Shown here: positions 34,242-42,787 of the stretch, piece after piece | How the letters are laid out: each line of letters begins with the position of its first letter | Numbering within the stretch: position 1 is the first letter of the stretch | Assembly: GCF_032842345.1 (NCBI RefSeq) | Contig: NZ_WBKO01000001.1 | Span: 1,364,001 to 1,428,000 of the forward strand | Source: Methanoculleus caldifontis | GTDB lineage: Archaea; Halobacteriota; Methanomicrobia; Methanomicrobiales; Methanoculleaceae | Length of the DNA: 64,000 bases | Direction: 5' to 3' | Position numbers and translations under genes: made by a program | The notes under the pieces: generated by a model | What the model saw: only the letters and a program-made list of their open reading frames with translations | Databases searched by the model: none | What the model was told of the DNA's origin: nothing

Positions 34242-34504
34242 ATGGTTTCCTCGGGCGGGGAGTATGCGGTTGATGCCATAATACTTTCGGCAAGGGCCGC
34301 TCCCAGCGCCCCTTCAGGAGATCAGGGGAATATTCTGCATCCTGATAAGAAATGAAAGAATCCAGGGGGGTATTTGAGTCCCGGCGGGATCTGGACCGCC
34401 CCGGCCGCTCCCCTCCCCGGTCCGGGTGCGGCCTGCCCGGCCTCCGTTCACTTTCACCCCGGGCACCCAAACTACATTGATACCAGCCGTCGACCTGTAT
34501 ACCA

Positions 34505-36517
34505 ATGGATAACCTCGACGGCTGGTTCCCGTACCGGGAGTACCGGCCCCACCAGCGGGAGATGCTTGACCTGGCCGCATCCGTCGCCCGCGACGGCGGC
34601 ATCGCCATGATCGATGCGCCGACCGGAAGCGGCAAGTCGAGCGTGGTCTCCGCGCTCCTCGCGGAGAGCCGGGGACGCAAAGTGCTCGTCGCAGTCCGCA
34701 CCATCAGCCAGCTCGCCACGTTCATGCGCGAGCTCGAGCTCGTCCGGAAGAAGCGCGGCGGCCTGAAGTTCGCCTACCTCATCGGCAAATCCAGCATGTG
34801 CCCGCTCGGCGGCGAAGGGGACGTCTACCGCCGGTGCGAGGGCGTCAAGGCTTTCTCGACTGCGCTTATGCGGGAGCGGGCGCAGAAGGGATCGCTCGTC
34901 CCGGCAAACGACCGCCAGATCCGGCAGCAGATCCGGAAGATGGACCCGGAACACCCGCTCATCTGCCCCTACTTCATCCACGGCAAGTCCTTCGTGGAGC
35001 CCGAGGACGCAGGGTTGAAGATGATCCCGTCGGCGGCCCTGCGCGTCCGTGCCGAGCGGGTGAGCACCGAGATGATCTGGCCCGACCAGCTCGCCGGGTT
35101 CTGCGGCGACATCTGCCCCTACGACACGATGATGCACGCCGCGCGGGACGCCGACGTCATCCTGGTGAACTTCTACCACCTCTTCGACGACGACATCCGG
35201 GCTCAGCTCTACCTATCGCTCGGCATCGAGGGGCACGACGCCCTGTTGCTCATCGACGAGGCCCACAACTGCGGCGACGTCGTCCAGAGCATCGAGAGCG
35301 TGACGATCGAGGAGCGCGATATCGTGCAGGCCGGGCACGAACTCGCCGGGCGGCGCCGGTCCCAGCACCAGGCCGACGCCGTCGCCCAGGTACTGCCGCA
35401 GATCGCCCGGTTCATGGAGGCGCTCAAAGCCTCCCACGAGGTCGAGGACTGGTTTGAACCCGCTATCTTCCAGAAGATGATCTTATCGGGCACGCTCTAC
35501 CGGAGCGTGGAGGAGGTCGTGGATGACCTTCTCAAGATCAGCGAGGGGATCCGCGAGAAGAACATGCAGGCGGGTGAGTTCCGGGAGAGCGCCATCGAGC
35601 GGCTGACCGAGTTCTTCTACCGGATCTTCCGGTCGGCGGCCGACCCGGCATACCTGACGGTATACCGGAAAGCAGACGACGGCACCGTGGCGCTCGAGGT
35701 GAGGAACATCGACCCGAGCACCAAACTCCAGGACCTCGCCCGGGCCCACGCCTGCTGCGTCCTGATCTCCGGGACGCTCTCGCCCATCGAGAGCTACCGC
35801 CGCTACTACTTCGGCGACCTTCCCGTCACGACGATCTCGCTCCCGAACTCCTTCCCGCCGGAGAACCGGCGGGTCTTCTGCGCAAACGACATCACCACCG
35901 CCTACTCGATGCGCCGGGACAGAGAGAACCTCGCCCGGACCGAGGACTACATCACCACGTTCGCCGCCCTCCCCGGGAACCTCGCGATCTACTTCCCGTC
36001 CTACGACCTCTTAAACACCTTCGCGGAGCGTTGCGCCCCCCGGATCCGGAAGAAACAGGTCTACGTTGAGCCCAAGGAGACCGGCACCGCCGCCGCGATG
36101 CTCCGGGAGTTCATGGCCCTCCCGGGGACCGGCCGGTCGGGCGTCCTCTTTGCGGTCTGCGGGGGCAAGTGGAGCGAGGGCCTGGACTACCGGGGCGAGA
36201 TGCTCTCGGGAGCGCTCGTCATCGGTCTCCCGCTTGCCCCGTTCAACCGCGTCCGCAAGATGGTGATCAGCTACTTCCGGATGAAGTTCGGCGAGGAGGG
36301 CGAGTTCATCAGCTACACCCTCCCGGCGATCAACCGCGCTCTCCAGGCGTTAGGAAGGGTCCTCCGGACACCGGAGGACCGGGGGATGCTCGTCGTCGGC
36401 GAACGGCGGTTCCTGGAGCCGCGGGTCCACGCCGGTCTCCCGCCGTGGATGCAGGCGGAGATGAGCGTATGCACCGTCGAAGAGTTCAAAAAGGAAGCCG
36501 GCCGATGGCGATCCTGA
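34505..36517 (+). CDS. XPD/DinG-family superfamily 2 DNA helicase with putative FeS cysteines
   Basis: 670 residues. Walker A is DAPTGSGKSS (38-46 region), the DEAH box is at 251-254 (LLIDEAHNC), motif III/IV is LISGTLSPIESY, and the C-terminal motifs include GGKWSEGLDYRGEML and NRALQALGRVLRTPEDRG. Between Walker A and DEAH lie Cys99, Cys111, Cys154, Cys200 and Cys204, which can supply the four ligands of the 4Fe-4S cluster of XPD, FancJ and DinG helicases. These unwind DNA 5' to 3' in repair. It is followed, with a 13-base overlap, by an alkylguanine transferase, consistent with a DNA repair operon. Confidence 0.9.
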   Translation: MDNLDGWFPYREYRPHQREMLDLAASVARDGGIAMIDAPTGSGKSSVVSALLAESRGRKVLVAVRTISQLATFMRELELVRKKRGGLKFAYLIGKSSMCPLGGEGDVYRRCEGVKAFSTALMRERAQKGSLVPANDRQIRQQIRKMDPEHPLICPYFIHGKSFVEPEDAGLKMIPSAALRVRAERVSTEMIWPDQLAGFCGDICPYDTMMHAARDADVILVNFYHLFDDDIRAQLYLSLGIEGHDALLLIDEAHNCGDVVQSIESVTIEERDIVQAGHELAGRRRSQHQADAVAQVLPQIARFMEALKASHEVEDWFEPAIFQKMILSGTLYRSVEEVVDDLLKISEGIREKNMQAGEFRESAIERLTEFFYRIFRSAADPAYLTVYRKADDGTVALEVRNIDPSTKLQDLARAHACCVLISGTLSPIESYRRYYFGDLPVTTISLPNSFPPENRRVFCANDITTAYSMRRDRENLARTEDYITTFAALPGNLAIYFPSYDLLNTFAERCAPRIRKKQVYVEPKETGTAAAMLREFMALPGTGRSGVLFAVCGGKWSEGLDYRGEMLSGALVIGLPLAPFNRVRKMVISYFRMKFGEEGEFISYTLPAINRALQALGRVLRTPEDRGMLVVGERRFLEPRVHAGLPPWMQAEMSVCTVEEFKKEAGRWRS

Positions 36518-36966
36518 CCGGGTCATGCCGGTTCGGCCTCTGGCACGTCCACGTCGCCTGGCAGGGCGATCTGGTCTACCAGGTGCGGTTCGCCCGCGAG
36601 GGCCTCGACGGTCCGGTCCCGGAAGAGATCCTCCGCTACTGCGCCGGCCGGCCGGCCGACCTCTCGACCCTCGAGAGTGTCGCAACCGCGGGGGAATCGA
36701 CGTTCGCGAGGATTTACCGCGCCGTCCGTGCCGTCCCCTGCGGGGAGACCGTCACCTACGGCGAGGTCGCCCGGCTGATCGGGACGGCGCCCCGTGCGGT
36801 CGGGTCGGCGATGGCGAAGAACCCGACCCCGATCGTGGTGCCGTGCCACCGGGTCGTCGCAAAGACCGATCTTGGCGGATTCTCCCCCGATCTCGCGATC
36901 AAGGAGGCGCTTCTTGCCATGGAGCGCCGGCGAAGGGTCTGCATGCCGGGAGATGGGAGGAGTTAA
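36505..36966 (+). CDS. ogt: O6-alkylguanine-DNA methyltransferase
   Basis: 153 residues. The active-site motif PCHRVV holds acceptor Cys114, preceded by the recognition helix TYGEVARLIGTAPRAVGSAMAKNP with its conserved RAVG and Asn hinge. The enzyme transfers alkyl groups from O6-guanine to itself. ATG 36505 overlaps the helicase end by 13 bases and is preceded by AGGAAG at a good distance. The N-terminal domain is short but complete for archaeal members. Confidence 0.92.
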   Translation: MAILTGSCRFGLWHVHVAWQGDLVYQVRFAREGLDGPVPEEILRYCAGRPADLSTLESVATAGESTFARIYRAVRAVPCGETVTYGEVARLIGTAPRAVGSAMAKNPTPIVVPCHRVVAKTDLGGFSPDLAIKEALLAMERRRRVCMPGDGRS

Positions 36967-36995
36967 CAGGTAACTCCGCCATATAGTACTCCGGA

Positions 36996-37907
36996 ATGAG
37001 GATCGTGGTCCTGGGGGCGGGGGCGGTCGGCCTGACCGTCGCCGCAAAGTTGTCCCGTGTCGCGGATGTCCATGCCGTCGCGAGGAAGCGGCATGCGGAC
37101 GCAGTGCGGGAACGGGGTCTCCTGATGACCGGCATATGGGGGGAAGGAGCCTACCGCTTCAGTTGCTCTGAGGACCTTCCCGATGCGTGGCAGGACGCCG
37201 ATTACTATATCATCGCCGCAAAGTCTACCGATACCGGGGCCATCTGCCGCCAGTTTGCCGACGCCATCAGGGGGCGCGAGGTGATGAGCCTCCAGAACGG
37301 GATCGGAAACGAGGAGATTATCGGAGAGTTCACCGACCGGGTCATCGGCGCCATGATCATCACCGGGTTCGAGTGGCGGGGCGATGCCTCGGTCCATGTC
37401 TCGGTGGAGGCGGCGCCCATGAGACTGGGGAGGTATCCGTCGGGGGTGGACGATGCTGTCGAGACGCTCGCGGCCCTCCTCCGGGAGGCCGGTATCCGGG
37501 CGGAGGCGACTGCAGAGATCAGGACCGATATCTGGTCAAAAACCCTCTACAACTGCGCGTTGAACCCGCTCGGCGCCATCGCGAACGTCCCCTACGGCGC
37601 GCTCACCGATCCGCACGCCTGGGCGATCGTCACCGCGATCGTCGGGGAGACCTTCCGGGTGGCGGAGGCCGAGGGCGTTCTTCTCCCCTGGGAGACCCCG
37701 GAAGAGTACCTGGCGTACCTCCGCTCCACCCAGCTCCCGGCGACAGCCGCCCATCACTCATCGATGCTCCAGGACCTCACTCGCGGACGAAAGACCGAGA
37801 TCGACTTCATGAACGGCGCGGTGGCTGCCCTTGCCGGGAAACATGGTCTCGAAGCACCCCATAATGCCTGCATCGCGGAACTGATCCGCTTCCGGGAGCG
37901 GCTATGA
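36996..37907 (+). CDS. panE: Ketopantoate reductase (2-dehydropantoate 2-reductase)
   Basis: 303 residues. The NADP-binding fold begins IVVLGAGAVG (3-12), AAKSTDTG and SLQNGIGNEE are the substrate/cofactor loops, and the C-terminal helical domain has the active-site Lys in IWSKTLYNCALNPLGAI plus SSMLQDLTRGRKTEIDFMNG. It makes pantoate for coenzyme A. It lies 29 bases after ogt and overlaps mobA by four bases (ATGA). Relatives include other ketoacid reductases, so the substrate is inferred from the motifs. Confidence 0.9.
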   Translation: MRIVVLGAGAVGLTVAAKLSRVADVHAVARKRHADAVRERGLLMTGIWGEGAYRFSCSEDLPDAWQDADYYIIAAKSTDTGAICRQFADAIRGREVMSLQNGIGNEEIIGEFTDRVIGAMIITGFEWRGDASVHVSVEAAPMRLGRYPSGVDDAVETLAALLREAGIRAEATAEIRTDIWSKTLYNCALNPLGAIANVPYGALTDPHAWAIVTAIVGETFRVAEAEGVLLPWETPEEYLAYLRSTQLPATAAHHSSMLQDLTRGRKTEIDFMNGAVAALAGKHGLEAPHNACIAELIRFRERL

Positions 37908-38560
37908 AGGAGGCCGGGGCGGAGATGCGATCTGCGATTGTCCTCGTCGGCGGGGCGGCACGCCGTGCCGGCGGACGGGAGAAGTACTTCTTCACCTTCC
38001 GGGGCCGGACGTTCATCGACCGCCTCATCGATACCCTGCGGGAGGTGGTGGACGAGATCGTGGTGGTCGCACGGGACCCTGAACAGTGCGATCGATTCGG
38101 CCACTTCGGGGAGATCCGGTGCATCCCCGATATCAGGAGGCATATCGGCCCCATCGGCGGGCTGCACGCGGGGGCGCTCGCGGTGCACGGCGAGTACGTC
38201 TTCGTCGCTGCCTGCGATATGCCCTGCATCAACCCCGATGTGGTGCGAATGCTCTTTGACGCCGCCGATGGCTACGATGCTGCTATTCCCGGCTGGAACG
38301 CCGATATGCTCGAGCCGCTCCACGCCGTTTACCGGCGAAGCGCACTGCTCGGCTACCTGGAGGAGCACGAGTCGCTCTCGCTCCGGTCGATGGTGAGGAA
38401 CCTGGACGCCCGGTACGTGGGCGTGGAGACGATCCGCCGGATCGATCCGGAACTGCTGACGTTCACGAACATCAACAACTTAAGCGACCTGGAACAGATC
38501 GATCCTTCTGCCGGGCACGACCTCGACGATGCCTGCGGTTCTGATCAGGGGCCGTCGTAA
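37904..38560 (+). CDS. mobA: Molybdenum cofactor guanylyltransferase-like protein (MobA)
   Basis: 218 residues with the MobA/GlmU-type nucleotidyltransferase start, here AIVLVGGAARRAGGREKYFF (canonical LAGGxSxRMGxDK). GPIGGLHAGALA and the metal-binding AACDMPCINP follow, and the C-terminus has DPELLTFTNINNLSDLE, the typical FxNINTPxDL ending. MobA adds GMP to molybdopterin to form MGD, used by formate and formylmethanofuran dehydrogenases. The first glycine-rich loop deviates slightly from consensus (Val for Ala, Ala for Met), so activity on a related nucleotide is possible. Overlaps panE by four bases. Confidence 0.87.
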   Translation: MKEAGAEMRSAIVLVGGAARRAGGREKYFFTFRGRTFIDRLIDTLREVVDEIVVVARDPEQCDRFGHFGEIRCIPDIRRHIGPIGGLHAGALAVHGEYVFVAACDMPCINPDVVRMLFDAADGYDAAIPGWNADMLEPLHAVYRRSALLGYLEEHESLSLRSMVRNLDARYVGVETIRRIDPELLTFTNINNLSDLEQIDPSAGHDLDDACGSDQGPS

Positions 38561-38759
38561 CAGGGCTCGCGCTTCATACCCGGCGTCGCGTCCCCTCTCC
38601 CTGGAAAACATCTTCTCTTTTCGCGGGCCCCCTTCCTCAGGCCTCCGAATCTTCCCCACAATGTCTGCGAGAGCCCGGCTCCTCCGGGCGGTCCCGGCAG
38701 AGCCTGAACGGGAACCAGGGGGTCGGGCCGGGGGGCTAACCGGGTGCGGCACCCACAAG

Positions 38760-38768
38760 TTATATATT
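38760..38768 (+). promoter_or_regulatory. TATA box of the secreted beta-propeller gene
   Basis: TTATATATT centred near 38764 lies 29 bases before ATG 38793, so transcription would start within about three bases of the start codon. This supports a leaderless mRNA and the choice of 38793. Confidence 0.6.
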
Positions 38769-38792
38769 GTCTCTTGGAGTAGTCAGGGCCTG

Positions 38793-40040
38793 ATGTCTTC
38801 GGGGGAAGTGACTTCTACAGGTTCCAGCGCCGCCAGCCCGGTCGACCCCGGGATCGTGCGCGCCATGTCTGCCGGTTGCCGGACCCGGCGCCTCCCGGCC
38901 GCCCGGATCGTCGTGCCGCTCCTTCTGCTCTGTTGCCTTGCTCCAATCGTGTTCGGAACTGCCTCCGCCGCCGGCGAGGAGTACGCTCCTCTCTGGGAGA
39001 AAGGGATGAGCGGTGTCGTCAGCTCCGTTGCCGTCACCCCTGACGGCTCCCTGATCGTTGCCGGGGCCGGCACGAGGGTCTACCTCCTGGACCGGGAGGG
39101 AACCGTTCTCTGGCAGATGCCGGCCGGTTCCGGGGTGAACGGCGTGGCGATATCGCCGGACGGGTCGCATATCGGCGTCGCTGCGGACAAGCTCTACCTC
39201 TACAACCGTGAAGGAGACCTGATCTGGACCGAGAAGACGGGCTACGTCTACTGGGGCGTGGCACTCTCGTCAAACGGCACCTATGTTGCCGCAGCATGCG
39301 ATAACGGCGCCGTCTTCATCTTCGATCAGGACAAGAAGACGCTCTGGGATTACGATATGGGAACCGACAGTTACGGCATCGCGATCTCGGATAACGGCCG
39401 GAAGATCGTGGTCGGGTGCGACAACCAGGGGGTCTACTACCTCAACAGCAGGGACGGTGAGTCCTGGAGTTACGGCACCGGGAAGGCCGTGAAGAGCGTC
39501 TCCCTCACTCCCGACGGGCGGTTCGTGGTTGCCGGGTCGCTTGACCGGTGCGTCTATCTCTCCACGGGGGAGGGCGAGCACCTCTGGAAGTACCCCACGG
39601 AGAACCCCGTCCTCGGGACGGCCCTGACCAACGAGGCGAACGAGGTCTTTGCCGCTTCGGGGAGGACGGTCCATGTCATCGGTCGGTCGGGGGCCAGCCT
39701 CCAGAAGATCTCGATCCCGGGACGTGCCGAATCGGTTGCCGTGACCCCCGACGGTTCGCTCCTTCTGATCGGGGGCGGCGAGGGCGACCGGTCCCTCCAC
39801 CTCTACACCAGGGACGCGGCCCTGCTCGAGAGCGCGGGGTGGGAGGAGGAGACCGGATCGGACGAGACGGGAGGCAATGTGACCGCCCATGCAGCCCCCG
39901 CCGGCGAGGAGAGGGAACCGGTGGCAGGGCCGGGTGCTCCGGTGCGGGATGAGGAGCGCTCAGCCGTCTCCATGGTGGCCGGCTGGGTGGAGAACGTCCT
40001 CTCCCTCCTCTTCAAGCCCCAGGAAGGCTTCATCGCCTGA
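38793..40040 (+). CDS. Secreted or membrane-anchored beta-propeller (WD40/PQQ-like) protein
   Basis: 415 residues from ATG 38793. A cytoplasmic Arg-rich stretch is followed by a hydrophobic segment at about 40-62 (IVVPLLLLCCLAPIVFGTASA), a signal peptide or anchor. Then come about seven blade repeats of roughly 40 residues with the recurring pattern SVAVTPDGSLIVAG..., YLLDREGTVLW, GVAISPDGSHIG, LYLYNREGDLIW, GIAISDNGRKIVVG and SVSLTPDGRFVVAG. The C-terminal 70 residues are acidic, with a hydrophobic patch AVSMVAGWVENVLSLLF. This is a surface-exposed propeller, probably for protein interaction; there is no catalytic motif. A T5 run follows the stop. Confidence 0.85.
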   Translation: MSSGEVTSTGSSAASPVDPGIVRAMSAGCRTRRLPAARIVVPLLLLCCLAPIVFGTASAAGEEYAPLWEKGMSGVVSSVAVTPDGSLIVAGAGTRVYLLDREGTVLWQMPAGSGVNGVAISPDGSHIGVAADKLYLYNREGDLIWTEKTGYVYWGVALSSNGTYVAAACDNGAVFIFDQDKKTLWDYDMGTDSYGIAISDNGRKIVVGCDNQGVYYLNSRDGESWSYGTGKAVKSVSLTPDGRFVVAGSLDRCVYLSTGEGEHLWKYPTENPVLGTALTNEANEVFAASGRTVHVIGRSGASLQKISIPGRAESVAVTPDGSLLLIGGGEGDRSLHLYTRDAALLESAGWEEETGSDETGGNVTAHAAPAGEEREPVAGPGAPVRDEERSAVSMVAGWVENVLSLLFKPQEGFIA

Positions 40041-40051
40041 GCCTCCCTCTC

Positions 40052-40056
40052 TTTTT
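40052..40056 (+). terminator. Oligo-T terminator after the beta-propeller gene
   Basis: CTCTCTTTTTCG, a pyrimidine run with five T residues, follows 12 bases after the stop at 40040 and ends the rightward unit before the convergent pyrK. Confidence 0.4.
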
Positions 40057-40062
40057 CGAGCG

Positions 40063-40827
40063 TTAAACTCTGTGCCGGCTCCCGGTCGCGTCCCGAGCAT
40101 ATCGCCCGAACTCGCTCCCGAGCAGAATGTCGCCGGAGAAGACGGGCCCGTCCCTGCAGACCCGGAGGCCATGCGGGTCGGTGCAGCACGAACCGCAGAC
40201 GCCGACCCCGCACTTCATGTAGCGGTGGAGGGAGAACCGGCCCCGTTCTGCACACCCTTCACGGTCGAGGATGGCGAGAACCGCGGCCATCATGACCTCC
40301 GGGCCGCAGACGCAGATCTGGGCGAAGTCGGCAAGGTCCACCCTCGAGATGAGCTGGGTCACGAACCCGTGGTGGCCGGCGGTGCCGTCGTCGGTCGCGA
40401 CCATCAGCGTCGCCGCCTCCCGAATCCGGTCTGCAAAGAGGAGTTCAGAAGCCGTCCGGGCGCCGAGGAGGAAGGTGTCCGCCTGGCCGGTCGTCACAAG
40501 CGGCAGCAGCGGGGAGACCCCGACCCCGCCGCCGATGGCGAGCGTCCTTCCGGAGACGGTAAACCCGTTCCCGTAGGGTCCCCTGACCCCGATCAGGTCG
40601 CCCTCGTGCATCGCAAAGAGGGCGGCGGTCGCATCCCCGACCTTCTGGACGGTGATCGAGGACGGCGAGGAGAGGGCCATCGGGACCTCGTCCACGCCCG
40701 GCACCCAGACCATCACGAACTGGCCCGGCCGGGCGGCGATCTCGCGGTCGAAGACGAACGTCCGGATCGACGGCGTCTCCTCGACGATCTCCGTTATCGC
40801 GACGGGGGCGGGCATCTGCTCATGCAT
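40063..40827 (-). CDS. pyrK: Dihydroorotate dehydrogenase electron-transfer subunit
   Basis: 254 residues from ATG 40827, overlapping pyrD by eight bases. The ferredoxin-reductase-like fold shows an FAD-binding PGQFVMVWVPGVDEVPMALSS, the NAD-binding GGGVGVSPLLPL and CGPEVMM, and a C-terminal 2Fe-2S cluster CGVGVCGSCCTDPHGLRVCRDGP with the four-cysteine pattern of PyrK. It passes electrons from dihydroorotate oxidation to NAD+ or, in methanogens, possibly another carrier. Its presence with pyrD defines a type 1B enzyme. An upstream start at 40854 is possible but overlaps pyrD more. Confidence 0.93.
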   Translation of the reverse strand: MHEQMPAPVAITEIVEETPSIRTFVFDREIAARPGQFVMVWVPGVDEVPMALSSPSSITVQKVGDATAALFAMHEGDLIGVRGPYGNGFTVSGRTLAIGGGVGVSPLLPLVTTGQADTFLLGARTASELLFADRIREAATLMVATDDGTAGHHGFVTQLISRVDLADFAQICVCGPEVMMAAVLAILDREGCAERGRFSLHRYMKCGVGVCGSCCTDPHGLRVCRDGPVFSGDILLGSEFGRYARDATGSRHRV

Positions 40828-41707
40828 GGGCGCACCCCACGATCTCCTGAGCATCGACTCCGTCAGGACCGTAGAGGTCCTTTGCGATCGCGGAGAAGAC
40901 GTCGATATCGTCGATGACCGCGCTCCCGATCTCGACGGCGCTCGCCCCCGCCATCATCAGTTCGACGACGTTGTCGGCGGTGGAGATGCCTCCGCACCCG
41001 ATGACCGGGATGGAGCATGCCTCGTAGAGGTCGTAGACGCACCGGACCGCCACGGGGAAGATGGCCTTTCCCGAGAGCCCGCCGAAGCGGTTCCCGAGCA
41101 CCGGCCGGCGGAGGGCCGTCGAGATCCGCATCGCCTTCACGGTGTTGACGGCAACGACCGCCGTCGCCCCGCCGCGCTCCGCGGCCGCGCCGATCTCACC
41201 GATATTGGCGACGTTCGGGGTGAGCTTCACCCAGGTGGGGACCCCATAGGAGGCTGCCGCCCTCGTGCACTCCTCCACGAGCGCGGGATCGCTCCCGATG
41301 GCCGCCCCGTAACCCTCGGCGTGGGGGCAGGAGAGGTTCAGCTCGAGCCCGGACGCCCTGCCGGCAAACCATCCGGCGACGGTCCGGAACTCCTCGGGTG
41401 TCCCTCCAAAGATGCTCACGACGACCGGCTCGCCCTGGAGGGCGGCCAGTTCCTCCGTGAACGCGGCCGAGGGGTTCGGCAGGCCCATGGCGTTGATGAT
41501 GCCGCCGTCGACGACGATCAGGCAGGGACCCGGATGCCCCTCCTTGGGGCTCGGTCCGATGGACTTTGTGACCACACCGCCAGCACCGCTTGCGAGGATG
41601 CGGGCGAGCGAGGCCCCGGTGGTCCCGAGGATGCCGGCAGCAAGCAGGAGGTGGTTCCTCAACCGGATGCCGCCGACCTCGACGGGACCGGGATACAGCG
41701 TAACCAT
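40820..41707 (-). CDS. pyrD: Dihydroorotate dehydrogenase, class 1B catalytic subunit
   Basis: 295 residues, an FMN TIM barrel. NxxLLAAG (NHLLLAAGILG), GAGGVVTKSI, NAMGLPNPS, the catalytic Cys in LELNLSCPH, WVKLTPNV and IPVIGCGGISTADN match class 1B PyrD. It oxidises dihydroorotate to orotate in pyrimidine synthesis. There is no ribosome site before ATG 41707, and a TATA element lies 27 bases upstream, so the mRNA is probably leaderless. pyrK is downstream and overlapping. Confidence 0.95.
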   Translation of the reverse strand: MVTLYPGPVEVGGIRLRNHLLLAAGILGTTGASLARILASGAGGVVTKSIGPSPKEGHPGPCLIVVDGGIINAMGLPNPSAAFTEELAALQGEPVVVSIFGGTPEEFRTVAGWFAGRASGLELNLSCPHAEGYGAAIGSDPALVEECTRAAASYGVPTWVKLTPNVANIGEIGAAAERGGATAVVAVNTVKAMRISTALRRPVLGNRFGGLSGKAIFPVAVRCVYDLYEACSIPVIGCGGISTADNVVELMMAGASAVEIGSAVIDDIDVFSAIAKDLYGPDGVDAQEIVGCAHA

Positions 41708-41729
41708 TCAAAAAAGGTGGGAGCGGGGT

Positions 41730-41738
41730 ATTATTATA
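41730..41738 (-). promoter_or_regulatory. TATA box of pyrDK
   Basis: TATAATAAT on the minus strand, within GGTATAATAATACC, is centred 27 bases before ATG 41707, the spacing expected for a leaderless transcript. Confidence 0.55.
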
Positions 41739-41908
41739 CCCTCGCGCCGCGTATAGTATCGGAGGAATCGGCGCTCCGTTCTTCGGAGCCCGGCGAGCGG
41801 TAGAGGAGACGGCGCTATGCCCTGCACCGCTGCCGGAGCGTTATTTTCCGCGCAGCAGGGCCGGTCACGCGGACTGCCTTTTACCGTTATTCATACAGGA
41901 CCGATACT

Positions 41909-42787
41909 ATGACCTCGCTTGCAATCTTGGGTGTTGGAAGGGTCGGCGGCGAGACGGCGTTTCTCGCCGCCGCGCTCGGCCTCGTCGACGAGATCATCGT
42001 CCACGACGCTTACGAGCCTATTCTCCGGGCACAGGTGCTCGACCTGCAGCACACGGGTATCGACGTCGGGGTCTCCACCGATACGGCGGCGATGCGGGAT
42101 GCCGACGTCTTCGTCTTTGCGGCGGGCACCCCGAGGACCCCGGAGATCAAGACCCGGGCCGACCTTCTCGAGGCCAACATGCCTGTAGCAAAGCGCTGCA
42201 GCGAGTACCTGCAGGGGTTTGACGGGGTCGTTATCACCGTCACGAACCCGATGGACGCGAACAACTACGGCCTCTGGAGGATGATGGGCGTCGACCGCCG
42301 GCGGTGCATCGGTTTCGGCGGCCAGCTCGACAGCGCCCGGTTCGCCTGTTTCCTCAAGGAGGCGGGAAGGTCCGGACCTGCGTGGGTGCTCGGCGAGCAC
42401 GGCGAGTACCAGGTGCCGCTCTTCTCAAAGACCGGCGTAGAGTTCGGCGTCAGTGAACGGGAGACGATCCTCTCTGCGATGCGGGGGGCAAGCATGGAGG
42501 TTATCCGGGGCAAAGGGGGGACGGTCTTTGGTCCTGCCTACCATATCGCCATGCTGATCCGTGCGGTCCTCCACGACCGGCGGGAGGTGCTCCCCTGCTC
42601 GTGCGTGCTCGAGGGCGAGTACGGTCTCTCCGGCTGCTCGCTTGGTGTCCCCGCCCGGATCGGCCGCGAGGGTATCCTCGGCATCGAGGAGTGGGACCTC
42701 GACCCGTGGGAAGAGGCGAAGATGACGGAGGCCGGAGCGTTTGTGCGCGGCCTCTGCAGGAGATTCGATGACCGATCAGGTGCTTGA
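41909..42787 (+). CDS. mdh: Malate dehydrogenase (lactate/malate dehydrogenase family)
   Basis: 292 residues. The NAD-binding start is LAILGVGRVGGETA, followed by HDAYE, AAGTPRTPEIKTRADLLE, ITVTNPMDANNY, GFGGQLDSARFACFL and the catalytic-His motif WVLGEHGEYQ. The residue at the substrate-discriminating position (102 in lactate dehydrogenase numbering) is Arg in GTPRTP, pointing to malate rather than lactate. It interconverts malate and oxaloacetate in the partial reductive citric acid pathway used for biosynthesis. Its 3' end overlaps the start of polB by 20 bases. Confidence 0.9.
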   Translation: MTSLAILGVGRVGGETAFLAAALGLVDEIIVHDAYEPILRAQVLDLQHTGIDVGVSTDTAAMRDADVFVFAAGTPRTPEIKTRADLLEANMPVAKRCSEYLQGFDGVVITVTNPMDANNYGLWRMMGVDRRRCIGFGGQLDSARFACFLKEAGRSGPAWVLGEHGEYQVPLFSKTGVEFGVSERETILSAMRGASMEVIRGKGGTVFGPAYHIAMLIRAVLHDRREVLPCSCVLEGEYGLSGCSLGVPARIGREGILGIEEWDLDPWEEAKMTEAGAFVRGLCRRFDDRSGA

